A stretch of 64,000 nucleotides of DNA, from NCBI RefSeq assembly GCF_001189955.1, contig NZ_LFLT01000001.1:186001-250000 (forward strand), given 5' to 3'. How positions within the stretch are numbered: the stretch's first letter is position 1; every line of letters starts with the position of its first letter. Shown here piece after piece: positions 44,181 through 55,100 of this stretch. Origin of the DNA: Herbaspirillum chlorophenolicum. GTDB lineage: Bacteria > Pseudomonadota > Gammaproteobacteria > Burkholderiales > Burkholderiaceae_D. The notes under the pieces are model-generated. The model had not been told where the DNA came from. It searched no databases and saw only the letters and a list, made by a program, of their open reading frames with translations. The position numbers and the translations under genes were made by a program.

Positions 44181-45541
44181 TCGGCTCCTTCAAGCCCGGC
44201 ACAGGCCTTGGGATCGCCTCCCGCGGCAAGGGCTTCATGCGCCGCATTGCACCGCGCCTGGACCGCCGCCTGGGCCAATTGGGCGCCATGCCGCGTCCGC
44301 GCCTGGCGGTGCTGGCTTGCGCAGCGCTGCTGCTGCTGTTGCTGGTGTGGTCGATATTCGCGCCGATCGATATGGTGGTGCGCGGCACCGGCCGCATCGT
44401 GGCCTCCGAACACAACCAGGTGATCCAGCATCTGGAAGGCGGCATCGTCTCTTCCATCCTGGTGCGCGAAGGCGCGGCGGTGAAGAAGGGGCAGACCCTG
44501 ATCTCGATTGCCGACGTGCGCGCCAATGCCGACCTGGGCGAAGGCCGCGTGAAAATCCTCGGCTTGCGCGCCAGGATCGCCCGCCTCAACTCGGAAGCCA
44601 GCGGCGCCTCCTCGCTGCAGATGCCGGCCGACCTGGCGCGCGACGATCCCGCCGTGCAGAGCGAGCAGGCTGCTTTCGCCGCGCGTACCGCCAAGCTGGC
44701 GCAAGAACTGTCGGTATTGCGCGAACAGTCGGCGCAGCGCCAGGGGGAGCTGGGCGAAGCCGTCAGCCGCCAGAAGAGCCTGGCCAGCGAGCTCGACCTG
44801 GCGCAGCGCCAGTACAAGCTGGTCCACAACATGCTGGAGCGTAACGCCGCCTCGCAACTGGAAGACATCCAGTCCGCCGCGCGCGTGCAGGATGCGCAAA
44901 GCAAGCTGGCCGCCACCAATGCCATGATCCCGCGCCTGAACGCGGCGATTGCCGAATCGCAGGCCAAGATGGGTGAGGCCTCCTCGCGTTTCCGTTCCGA
45001 TGCCCGCACCGACATGACCGCGGCCGAAACCGAACTGGCGCGCCTGCAGGAAGAAATCAAGTCGCGCAACGACCGCGTCTCGCGTTCCGAAGTGAAGGCG
45101 CCGATGGATGGCGTGGTCAACCGCGTGCTGATCAACACCATCGGCGGCGTGGTCAAGCCGGGCGACGCCATCGTCGAAATGACCCCGAGCGACGACAAGC
45201 TGGTGATCGAAGCCAGGATTTCGCCATCCGACCGCGCCCAACTGATGGTCGGTGCGCGTGCCCGCGTGAAGGTCTCGGCGTATGACTACGGCGTCTACGG
45301 CGCCATGGACGGCGTGGTCACCGAAGTGAGCGCCGACACCGTGCCGGAAGAGAAGGGCGAGCGCTACTACCGCGTCAAGATCGAAGTGGCGCGCGGCGCC
45401 GACGAGCTGCAGCGCAAGCTGTCGCTGATGCCCGGCATGACCGCCACCGCCGACATGATCGTCGGCCGCCGCACGGTCTGGCAGTACCTGATGTCGCCGT
45501 TGTCGCGCTTCTCGCAGACCGCGTTGAGGGAGCCGCGATGA
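44177..45541 (+). CDS. HlyD-family periplasmic adaptor subunit
   Basis: A 454-residue membrane-fusion protein. One transmembrane helix (about 43-61) follows an unusually long basic cytoplasmic tail. The lipoyl half-motif is IVSSILVREGAAVKKGQTL (about 90-108), then long coiled-coil helices to about 300, and the second half-motif with APMDGVVNRVLINTIGGVVKPGD. The C-terminus has the HlyD AYDYGVYG...VTEVSADTV stretch. It bridges the ABC exporter and the outer-membrane protein. Its ATG lies in the stop of the SiiA-like gene. Confidence 0.93.
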   Translation: MIGSFKPGTGLGIASRGKGFMRRIAPRLDRRLGQLGAMPRPRLAVLACAALLLLLLVWSIFAPIDMVVRGTGRIVASEHNQVIQHLEGGIVSSILVREGAAVKKGQTLISIADVRANADLGEGRVKILGLRARIARLNSEASGASSLQMPADLARDDPAVQSEQAAFAARTAKLAQELSVLREQSAQRQGELGEAVSRQKSLASELDLAQRQYKLVHNMLERNAASQLEDIQSAARVQDAQSKLAATNAMIPRLNAAIAESQAKMGEASSRFRSDARTDMTAAETELARLQEEIKSRNDRVSRSEVKAPMDGVVNRVLINTIGGVVKPGDAIVEMTPSDDKLVIEARISPSDRAQLMVGARARVKVSAYDYGVYGAMDGVVTEVSADTVPEEKGERYYRVKIEVARGADELQRKLSLMPGMTATADMIVGRRTVWQYLMSPLSRFSQTALREPR

Positions 45542-45568
45542 ACCGTTTCCTCCCTGCCGTTTTTACTG

Positions 45569-45589
45569 CCGCCCGGACTGTCCGGGCGG
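45569..45589 (+). other. Intra-operon hairpin between the HlyD-like and MotA-like genes
   Basis: Nine-base-pair stem CCGCCCGGA / TCCGGGCGG with a 3-nt loop, in the 121-bp gap. It is not followed by a clean T-run. It might tune transcript ends or stability so that the channel, exporter and adhesin are made at different levels; that is inference. Confidence 0.4.
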
Positions 45590-45662
45590 TGCGCGTTTTC
45601 GCTTCTTGCATTGTTTGTGTCGCCAGCCTCCATCGCGTTCATTTCCCTGGAACCTCGTACGT

Positions 45663-47330
45663 ATGAAAAACCTACGCCATTTCTATGCACTCGCCGCCAT
45701 CCCGACGTTGCTGTTGCTGCTCGGCGCTTTCCTGTTTCGGGCTTTTGTCATCCATGCGGTCCAGATCAACCCGTTCCTGAACCTGTTCATCATCTCGGTG
45801 GCCGTGTTCGGCGTGGGCCTGATTTTGTATAACCTGTGGCGCGTCAACTGGGAGTACGACAAGCTGATGCGCTTTTATGAGCGCACCAAGGCCGGCGAGT
45901 CGATGGATGAACTGGTCAAGGCGCCTGAATTCGCCGGCACCGAGATCGGCCAGGTGCTGATCAGCGTGGCCAATACCAAGGGCCGCCTGACTTCGCGTAT
46001 CGAGCAGGAAACCATCGAACGTTCGCTGCACGACCTGCGCGCGCACCTGGAGGCGAAAACCGAATTCCCGCAGTTCCTGACCGGCTTCATGATCGCGCTG
46101 GGCCTCCTGGGTACCTTTATCGGTTTGCTTGAAACCCTGGTCGGTACCGCGGCGCTGATCGACGGTTTCGGCAAGGCATCGGCCGGCGGCGACATGGATG
46201 CCTCTTTCATGCATCTGGTGGCCGACCTGCAGAAGCCGCTGGCTTCCATGGGCACCGCGTTCTCGGCCTCGATGTTCGGCCTGATCGGTTCGCTGGCGCT
46301 GGGCCTGACGCTGACTCCGCTGCGCGGCGCCGGCAAGAAGCTGGTGGCGCGCGCGCGCGAATGCATCACCGATATGGTGCAGCACGTGATCCATGACATG
46401 TCCGGGCCTGCGGCAACACAACGCCAGGGCGTGTCCGAAACCTTCCTGGCGGAGTTCCTGCAAGACCTGATGGTGCTGCAGCGCGAATCGATCATGGCCG
46501 CGCGCAACAGTTCGGAAGCCTCGCTGCAGGCAGGCATCAAGCTGGAAGGCTTGAACGAGCGCCTCAACAATATCGTCCAGCTGTTCAACGACAGCATGGA
46601 AGAATCGCGCAGCCTGCGCCAACTGGTGGCCTTCGGCCCGCGCATGCACGAAGTGGGGCAGCAGACGCTGGAAGAAATCCGCAACGTCGGCCAGATCATC
46701 AACCAGAAGGTGACTTCGGCGCGCGACCTCACGGACAGCTTGTCGTCGCTGGAAGAACGCCTCTCGGTCAACGGCGATATCGCCAACCGCACCTTCGAAG
46801 TGCTGCCGCAGATCGTCTCCACCATCCAGTCCGGCCAGATCGCGCTGTCGACCGCGCTGACTTCGCTGCAGACGCAGCAAAGCGAAATTTCCAGCATGAA
46901 CGAAAAGAGTGCGCAGAACATCGCGCAGTTGCCGGCCCTGCTGAACCAGATTTCGATCCGCTTGGCCGACGAGATGGGCGCCATCCAGTACCAGGCCGAA
47001 ATCCACTCCACCGTGGCGTCGCGCCTGGGCGAACTGGGCACCACCATCGGCGAGAACTCCAGCAACATGGCGCGCGACGCGCTGTCGGCGCGCCAGTTGC
47101 AGATCGACCTGGCCAAGCACATGGCGATGCAGAACGACCGCGTCAAGAACCTGGGCAACATTCCGCAATCGCTGACCTCGATCACCGAGGCCCTGATGCG
47201 CCAGAACATCAACTGGCAGACCGTGATCGACGAAATGCGCTCGGGCCGCCAGACCATGGTCAAGGACCTGCGCCTGGAGTTGCGCGAAGCCATCCGCGAG
47301 ATGTCCGCGGCCAACAACCGGGCATCCTGA
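45663..47330 (+). CDS. MotA/TolQ/ExbB-like proton-channel subunit with long coiled-coil tail (SiiB/ZorA-like)
   Basis: A 555-residue inner-membrane protein. Four hydrophobic helices are visible at about 9-31, 35-58, 135-160 and 190-212; the third has LGLLGTFIGLLETLVGTAAL, the MotA/TolQ/ExbB channel signature. About 340 residues of coiled-coil follow, with no known catalytic domain. The start at 45663 follows a 121-bp spacer with a hairpin. Together with the SiiA-like protein it should form a proton-conducting complex anchored in peptidoglycan. Salmonella SiiB is a shorter relative with the same role in adhesin secretion and retention. Confidence 0.8.
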   Translation: MKNLRHFYALAAIPTLLLLLGAFLFRAFVIHAVQINPFLNLFIISVAVFGVGLILYNLWRVNWEYDKLMRFYERTKAGESMDELVKAPEFAGTEIGQVLISVANTKGRLTSRIEQETIERSLHDLRAHLEAKTEFPQFLTGFMIALGLLGTFIGLLETLVGTAALIDGFGKASAGGDMDASFMHLVADLQKPLASMGTAFSASMFGLIGSLALGLTLTPLRGAGKKLVARARECITDMVQHVIHDMSGPAATQRQGVSETFLAEFLQDLMVLQRESIMAARNSSEASLQAGIKLEGLNERLNNIVQLFNDSMEESRSLRQLVAFGPRMHEVGQQTLEEIRNVGQIINQKVTSARDLTDSLSSLEERLSVNGDIANRTFEVLPQIVSTIQSGQIALSTALTSLQTQQSEISSMNEKSAQNIAQLPALLNQISIRLADEMGAIQYQAEIHSTVASRLGELGTTIGENSSNMARDALSARQLQIDLAKHMAMQNDRVKNLGNIPQSLTSITEALMRQNINWQTVIDEMRSGRQTMVKDLRLELREAIREMSAANNRAS

Positions 47331-47371
47331 CCGCCCGGTCCGCCTGAGTGGGCATCAAGGAGACGAAGGCA

Positions 47372-49078
47372 ATGAACGAAAGCGACCAGATTCACGTCGA
47401 CCAGCCGCAAGCCCTGTTGCAGGACTTGCGCAAGGACCCGGCTTACCTGTCGCTGCTGCGGGCCTATGGCAGCCGCTTCGTCGAAATCATCGTGGCCGGG
47501 ATCCTGGTCAACGTGCTGGGTCTCCTGATGCCGCTGTATTCGCGGCTGGTCTACGACAAGGTGATCGGCAACCACATCCCGGAAACGCTCTGGGCGCTGA
47601 CCCTGGGCATGCTGCTGTTCATCGCGCTGGAACTGGTGCTGCGCATCATCCGGGTGTATTACACCGAGCAACTGGCGGGGCGCCTCGATGCCGAATTCGA
47701 CGAAGTGTCGGCGCGCCGCCTGCTCAGCGCCAAGGTGTCGGCGCCGGTGGGCGTGGTGCTGGCGCGCTACCGCGACTTGTCCGGCGCCCGCGACCTGCTG
47801 TCGTCGAACTACATGCTGTTGCTGGTGGACTTGCCGTTCCTGCTGTTGTACCTGGTGGCGATCGGCTTGGTTGGCGGCCATCTGGTGTGGGTGATGCTGG
47901 TCGGCGGCGCCATGCTGGTGGGAGGGCAATTGTTGTTCAAGGTACCGGCCAACGACTATGCGGTCGCCGCCATGAAAGCCGGCATCGGCAAGATCGACAA
48001 GATGGCCAGCCTGGTCTATGGCATGGATACGCTGAAGACTTCGCAGTTGCAGGACCGGCTGGTCAACGCCTTCCTGGCCGACGCTGCCGACAATGCCGTG
48101 GCGCAGGCCAAGAGCCGTTTCTGGATGAACACCGGCTACGCGGTGGCGACCGTGGGCTATACCGCGATGTCGGTGGCCACGCTGGTGGTCGGCGTTTACC
48201 TGGTGGAAGACAACGCCCTGACCGTGGGCGCCCTGATCGCGGCATCGTTGCTGATCAGCCGTTCCACCTCGGTGCTGTCGTCGCTGTCGACCTTCCTGGG
48301 ACGCATCGAAATGTTCCGCCGCGCGCGCGCCGAGTTCGACGCCTTGTTCGACGAAACGCAAGAACAGGGCGGTGCCGATGTGCTGCGCCAGGAAATGCGC
48401 GGCCTGATCCAGGTCGGCAACCTGACCCTGCATCTGGACAAGAAGGAAAAGCCGGCCTTGATGCAGGTCGCGTTGACGGTACAGCCGGGCGAGAAAGTCG
48501 GCATCGTCGGCCGTTCCGGCTCGGGCAAGTCGACCCTGCTGCGCGCGCTGGCCGGATTGCACCACGCAGAAGCAGGGCATGTGCTGATCGACGGCGTGGC
48601 CGTGACCGCCTACGCCCCGCAAGTGCGCATGCGCAATCTGGGATTCAAGCCGCAGGAGCCGTTCGTCTTCGACGGCACGCTGGCGGCCAACATCTTCGTC
48701 GGCGACCGCGTGCTCGGCAGCCTCTATGAGGCCGCGCTGGGCGTGTCCGGACTGGATGAATTGATCGCGCGCGGCGAGCTGCGGCTGGACCAGATGCTCA
48801 AGGCGCCCGGCAACCTTTCCGGCGGCCAGCGCCAGATGGTGGCGCTGGCGCGCACGGTGGCGACCAACCCGCGCATCCTGTTGCTCGACGAGCCCACCAC
48901 CGGCATCGACCAGGCCACCGAGGCCCGCATCATCGAGCGGCTGATGGCTTTCTCGGCCCAGCGCACGCTGCTGGTGGCGACCCATAGCCCGGCGCTGCTG
49001 CGCCGCATGGACCGCATCATCGTCATCGATGGCGGGCGTATCGTCGCCGACGGGCCGACCGCACAGGTGTTGCAGTGA
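47372..49078 (+). CDS. Type I secretion ABC transporter (permease-ATPase), without N-terminal C39-like domain
   Basis: A 568-residue half-transporter. The membrane domain (about 35-300) is followed by an ATPase domain with Walker A GRSGSGKST (380-388), signature LSGGQ (482-486), Walker B ILLLDEP (502-508) and switch His in THSP (538-541). The N-terminus before the first helix is only about 35 residues, so neither a C39 peptidase nor a C39-like substrate-recognition domain is present. AGGAG 9 bp upstream supports the start at 47372. It precedes the adhesin gene by 81 bp. Confidence 0.92.
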   Translation: MNESDQIHVDQPQALLQDLRKDPAYLSLLRAYGSRFVEIIVAGILVNVLGLLMPLYSRLVYDKVIGNHIPETLWALTLGMLLFIALELVLRIIRVYYTEQLAGRLDAEFDEVSARRLLSAKVSAPVGVVLARYRDLSGARDLLSSNYMLLLVDLPFLLLYLVAIGLVGGHLVWVMLVGGAMLVGGQLLFKVPANDYAVAAMKAGIGKIDKMASLVYGMDTLKTSQLQDRLVNAFLADAADNAVAQAKSRFWMNTGYAVATVGYTAMSVATLVVGVYLVEDNALTVGALIAASLLISRSTSVLSSLSTFLGRIEMFRRARAEFDALFDETQEQGGADVLRQEMRGLIQVGNLTLHLDKKEKPALMQVALTVQPGEKVGIVGRSGSGKSTLLRALAGLHHAEAGHVLIDGVAVTAYAPQVRMRNLGFKPQEPFVFDGTLAANIFVGDRVLGSLYEAALGVSGLDELIARGELRLDQMLKAPGNLSGGQRQMVALARTVATNPRILLLDEPTTGIDQATEARIIERLMAFSAQRTLLVATHSPALLRRMDRIIVIDGGRIVADGPTAQVLQ

Positions 49079-49159
49079 GGGCAGAGGCATTTCAGTACGG
49101 CAGTTCCGGATTGATTTGATGTAACGACAACCGATCACGATCTTCGACAGCGAGGAACT

Positions 49160-52100
49160 ATGGCAACCGCAAACTCATCAGCAGCGAACTCCGCGGAAAA
49201 AATCACCGGCCCGGTCCGGGTGGTGATGCCCGACCAGACCGGCAGTTTTCAGATCAATACGCCGCGCGGCGCGGTGCAGAAGGTGCAGGTGGTCGACGTC
49301 GACATGGTGCTGCACATGGCCGACGGCTCCAAGGTCGTGCTGGCCGGCGGCGCCATGGAGGCGATGGACGACAAGTCCAAGGTCCGGTTTTCCGACACCA
49401 GCGCCGATACCGGCCGCCTGCTCGATACCGTGGGCAAGATCCCGCTGCAGCCCAACGACCAGTCTCGCGTACTCAATTCCGACCCGATCGCATCGGCCGA
49501 CCATACCGCCACCACTGATGCCATCGGCCCGGGGCAGACCCACGTGGCCACCGACCGCAGCTCGGCGGCAGTCTCCGATCCGGTCAGCCAGTTGGCAAAG
49601 ATCATTTCGGACAATTCGCATTCGGTGACCAATGGCGCGCAGAACTTGTCCGTGCCGACCCAGCCGACCGCCGGCGATGCCTCCAGCACGAACGTGGCTG
49701 CCGCCCTGGTCGCTAGCCAGAGCAGCAACGATGCCGCATCAAAGCCGTCCGAAACGCAGTTGCCGCCGGAGCGTCCGGGCACTGTCCCGTCAACCCACGT
49801 AACCGGCCCCAATGCACCGTCGCTGTCGGTCAACCTGGTCAACCTGACGACCCAGGTCCAGGTCGGCGATGTCCTGTACGGCAGCGGCGGCACGCCATTG
49901 TCGGCCACCGACGGGTCCAACGCGGTGCAGTTTGCGCCACAGGTGATCACCGCCGGCAATGACGTGCACACCATCTATGCCTCGGGCAATAACAGCAACA
50001 CCTTCGTCAAGGTGTTCAATGTCACGGTCAGCGGCGATGTCACTGTTACCAAGCTGACGGTTTCCGGCGTACCGGCCGATGTCACCATCCTCAACGGCAC
50101 CAACCTGGGCGGCGGGGTCTATCAGATTTCGGTCGACCCGAGCCAAAAGGTATTCAATCTGCAGTTCCAGTACGGCACGGTTGTCGCGGACCCCAATACG
50201 CCTGCGGTGCATGAGAGTTTCCAGCTCTCCTTTGTCACCACACTGGCAACATCGGATGGAGTCCTGACCCTGACCGAGAACCGCTATGTGGCGATCAAGG
50301 ACGCGACCTCGTCGGCCGATTTGACCTATCTCGATCCGACCACGGGCAACAACGTGCTGATTCTGCCGGCGCAAGGCGTGCCGCACGAAGTGCATGCCGG
50401 CGATGGCGGCGTGACGATCTACGGCAGCAACGCCAACGATGCGCTGTATGGCGGCGCCGGTAATGACACCCTTTACGGCGGCGCCGGCAGCAGCAGCTTT
50501 TTCCAGGGCAACGGCGGCGCCGATATCATCGTGGGCAGCGCCACCGGCAACAATACCGCCAGCTATGCCGGTTCCTCTACCGGCGTGAAAGTGGACCTGA
50601 CCACCGGCATAGGTACCGGCGGCGATGCGGAGGGCGACCGCCTGACCAACATCCAGAATCTGGTCGGCAGTTCGCATGACGATATCTTTGTGGCCAACAG
50701 CCAGGCCAACAAGTTCGACGGCGGCAGCGGCGGTTCGAATACGGTCTCGTATGAGCATTCGGCCAGCGGCGTGACGGTCGACCTGGTCAACAACAAGGGG
50801 ACCGGCGGCGACGCCGAGGGCGATACCTATACGAATATCCAGAACGTCATCGGCAGCACCGGCAACGACACGTTCATCGCCAATGCCGCAGCCAACCATT
50901 TCACCGGCAATGGCGGTTCGGACACGGTCTCGTATGCCGCCTCGACCACCGGCGTGACCGTCAACCTCAAGCTCGGGGTGGGCCAGAACGGCTATGCGGC
51001 CGGCGATATCTACACCGGCATCCAGAATTTCATCGGCAGCGCCTACGACGATGTCTTCATCGGCAATGCCGACATCAACAATTTCGACGGCGGCGCCGGC
51101 GGCAACGACACGGTCAGCTATGCCGGTTCCAGCGCCGGCGTGGTGGTCAACCTGGTCACCGGGCGCGGTTCCAACGGCGACGCCGCAGGCGACACCTATA
51201 CCCGCATCCAGAATGTAATCGGCGGCAACGGCAACGACGTCTTCGTGGTCGGCCTGGATAGCAAGAACTTCGATGGCGGCGGCGGTACCCTCAATACGGT
51301 CGACTACAGCGGTTCGTCCTCGGCGATCACGACCAATATGCTGACCAATACGGTCACGCGGTCCTTCGAGCCGGTCAACCAGTTGACCAACATCCAGAAA
51401 ATCGTCGGCAGCTCATATTCGGATACCTTCATCGGCGGCACCGGCGCGGATATCTTCGATGGCGGCCTGGCCGGTTCCGACACGGTCGATTATTCGGCCG
51501 GAGGCTCGGTGACGGTCGATCTTTACAACGGCACCGGCAGCGGCGGCAACGCCCAGGGCGACACCCTGATCCATATCCAGAACGTGATCGGCAGCAGCGC
51601 GGGCGGCAATACCTTCTACGCCAGCGCCGACGCCAACCATTTCGACGGCAACAGCACCAGCGGCAACACGGTCAACTACTCGCACGCCACCGGCGGCGTG
51701 GTAATCGACCTGACCAACTCGCGCGACAATACGCTGGCCCAGAACTACGCCACCGGCGACACCTTCACCAACATCCAGAACGTGGTGGGCAGCGTGTATG
51801 ACGACCTGATCGTGGCCACCTCCCAGGTCAACGCCATCGACGGCGGCCTGGGCAACAACACGGTCAGCTACGAGCAATCGACCGGTGCGGTCAAGATCGA
51901 CCTGGCAACCGGCCGAGGCAGCCTGGGCGATGCCGCCGGCGATACCTATGTGCGTATCCAGAATGCCATCGGCGGCGCCGGGGACGACATATTCGTGGCG
52001 AGCAATGTGGCCAACAGGTTTGATGGCGGCGCCGGCAGCAACACGGTCAGCTATGAGCATTCCAGCAGCTCGGTGAAGATCAACCTGGCGACCGGGCAAG

Positions 52101-55100
52101 GCAGCCAGGGCGATGCCGAGGGCGACACCTACGTCAACATCCAGAACGCCATCGGCGGCAGCGCCGACGACACCATCGTCGCCAGTGCGGCCGTCAACGC
52201 CATCGATGGCGGGGCCGGCAACAATACCGTCAGCTACGAGAACTCCACGGCGGGCGTGAAGGTGGACCTGTTCCTGGGCAAGGGTTTCAACAACGATGCC
52301 CAAGGCGACACCTATACGAACATCCAGAATGCCACCGGGGGTTCGGGCGACGATATCTTCGTCGGCAATGGGGTGGCCAACAGCTTCGACGGCGGGAGCG
52401 GCAACAACACGGTCAGCTATGAGCACTCGACCGGCGACGTGACGATCAATCTCGCAACCGGAGCCGGCAGCGGCGGCGATGCCCAGGGCGACCGTTACTA
52501 CAATATCCAGAACGCCATCGGCGGCGCCGGCAACGACACCATTATCGCCAGCGCCGCCATCAATGCCATCGACGGCGGCCTGGGCAACAACACGGTCAGC
52601 TACGCCAATTCGGCCGGCTCGGTGAAGGTCAACCTGGCGACCGGCAAGGGCTTGCTGGGCGATGCCTTGGGCGACACCTACGTCAATATCCAGAACGTGA
52701 TCGGCGGCGCCGGCGACGATATCCTGGTCGGCAACGGCGACATCAACATCATCAACGGCGGCGGCGGCGGCAACAATACCGTGAGCTATGAAAGTTCTAC
52801 CGGCGCAGTGCGGGTGGACCTGGGCAACCGGGTGGGTACGCTGGGCGATGCGGCGGGCGACACCTATATCAATATCCAGAATGTCACCGGCGGCGCCGGC
52901 GACGACATATTCGTGGCGAACAATGTGGCCAACAAGTTTGATGGCGGCGCCGGCAGCAATACGGTCAGCTACGAGAACTCGGCCGCCGCCGTCAAGGTCA
53001 ACCTGGCAACCGGCCAAGGCACGCTGGGCGACGCCGCCGGCGACACGTATGTGCGCATCCAGAACGTGATCGGCGGCGCCGGCGACGATATCCTGGTCGG
53101 CAACGGCGACATCAACATCATCAACGGCGGCGGCGGCAGCAACAATACCGTGAGCTATGAAAGTTCCACCGGCGCAGTGCGGGTGGACCTGGGCAACCGG
53201 GTGGGCACGCTGGGCGATGCGGCGGGCGACACCTATATCAATATCCAGAATGTCACCGGCGGCGCCGGCGACGACATATTCGTGGCGAGCAACGTAGCCA
53301 ACAAGTTTGATGGCGGGGCCGGCAACAATACCGTCAGCTACGAGAACTCGGCGGCCGGCGTCAAGGTCAACCTGGCAACCGGGAAGGGCACGCTGGGTGA
53401 TGCACAGGGCGATACCTATACGAACATCCAGAACGCGATCGGCGGCGCCGGGGACGACATCTTTGTCGGCAACAGCGCCAGCAATGCATTCGATGGAGGG
53501 GGCGGCACCAATACCGTCAGCTATGAGAATTCGACCGGCGCCGTCACGGTCAACCTGGCGACCGGAAAAGGCACCGTGGGAGATGCCGCGGGCGATACTT
53601 ACGTGCGCATCCAGAATGTCATCGGCGGCGCCGGCGACGATTTGATCGTTGCCAGCGCGGACATCAACGTCATCGATGGCGGCGCCGGCAACAATACCGT
53701 CAGCTACCAGAACTCCACGGCTGGCGTGAAGATCAACCTGGCGACCGGGAAAGGGACCGGGGGCGACGCCGAAGCCGATACTTACCTGAATATACAGAAC
53801 GCCACCGGCGGCGGCGGCAACGATATCTTCGTCGGCAATGGCGTGGTCAACAAGTTCGATGGCGGGGGCGGCATCAACACGGTGAGCTACGAGAACTCGA
53901 CTGCCGCCGTGACAGTCAACCTCGCCACCGGGAAGGGCACCCAGGGCGACGCCGCCGGCGATACCTACGTCAATATCCAGAACGCCATCGGCGGCGCCGG
54001 CGACGACTTGTTCTTCGCAAGCAGTGCTGCGAATGCCTTCGATGGCGGAGCCGGTTCCAACACCGTCAGTTATGCCAGCACTACCGGTTCGGTGACGGTT
54101 GACCTTTCCACCGCAGGTGCGGTCGGGGGCGGAAGCGCCGCGGGAGACACCTATGCCAATATCCAGAACGTGATCGGCACCAGCGCGGCGGACATCCTGA
54201 CCGGCTACGGCGTTGTCGGTGTGAAGTCGGTGCTCACCGGCGGCGCCGGCGGCGATACCCTGACCGGTGTCGCTGCCAACAGTGCCTATACCTGGGCCAG
54301 TTATGCCGGCTCATCGCAGGGCGTGGTGATCGACCTGGTTACCGGCGCTGGCAGCACCAACAGCAACGGCGGCGGCAGCGGCGTCGGCGATGCCGCTGGC
54401 GACACCCTGAGCAACATCGACAATCTGGTCGGCAGCAGTTTCTCGGACATTTTCATCGCCAACAGCAAGGTCAATATTTTCGATGGCGGCGGCGGTGGCC
54501 TCGATACCGTCAGCTACGCGAAATCCGACGTGGCGGTGACCGTGGACCTGTCCGGCCAAACCTATGCGACCGGCCTGAACGGCTATGCCGCCGGCGACAA
54601 GTACATCAACATCGCCAACGTGATCGGCTCCAGCGGCAATGACACCTTGATCGGCTCGGCCACCGCCAGCCGCTCTGAAGTGACCGGGGGCGCAGGCGCC
54701 GACAACCTGTTCGCCGCCGGCAGCAACGTGGCCAATACCTACGCCAGCTATGCCACGTCGTCTTCGCCCGTTACCATCGATTTCATCAACAAGGTCGGCC
54801 ATGGCGGCGACGCCGAGGGCGATATGCTGAACAATATCGTCAATGCCATCGGCAGCAACGGCAACGACCTCTTCATTGCCAGCAGTGCCGCCAACAAGAT
54901 CGAAGGCGGGCTGGGTTCCGATACGGTGAGCTATGCCTTCGATACCGTGGGGGTGACCGTCGATCTTTATACCGGCAAGGGCAGCGGCGGCTGGGCCGCG
55001 GGCGATACTTACCTGAGTATCGAGAACGTCATCGGCGGTTCCGGCAATGACGTCTTCTACGCCAGTGCGGATAGCAATAATTTCGATGGCGGCGGCGGCA

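Noticed and set aside
43407-47330. Zorya defence system (ZorAB-like pair)
   Set aside because: No ZorC, ZorD or ZorE partner is present, and the pair is interleaved with type I secretion genes, so a secretion role is favoured.
45875-49138. 1087-codon open frame on the minus strand across the MotA-like and ABC genes
   Set aside because: It is a shadow of GC-rich plus-strand genes: the composition is His/Arg/Gln-rich, no domain is recognisable, and the plus-strand proteins have clear families.
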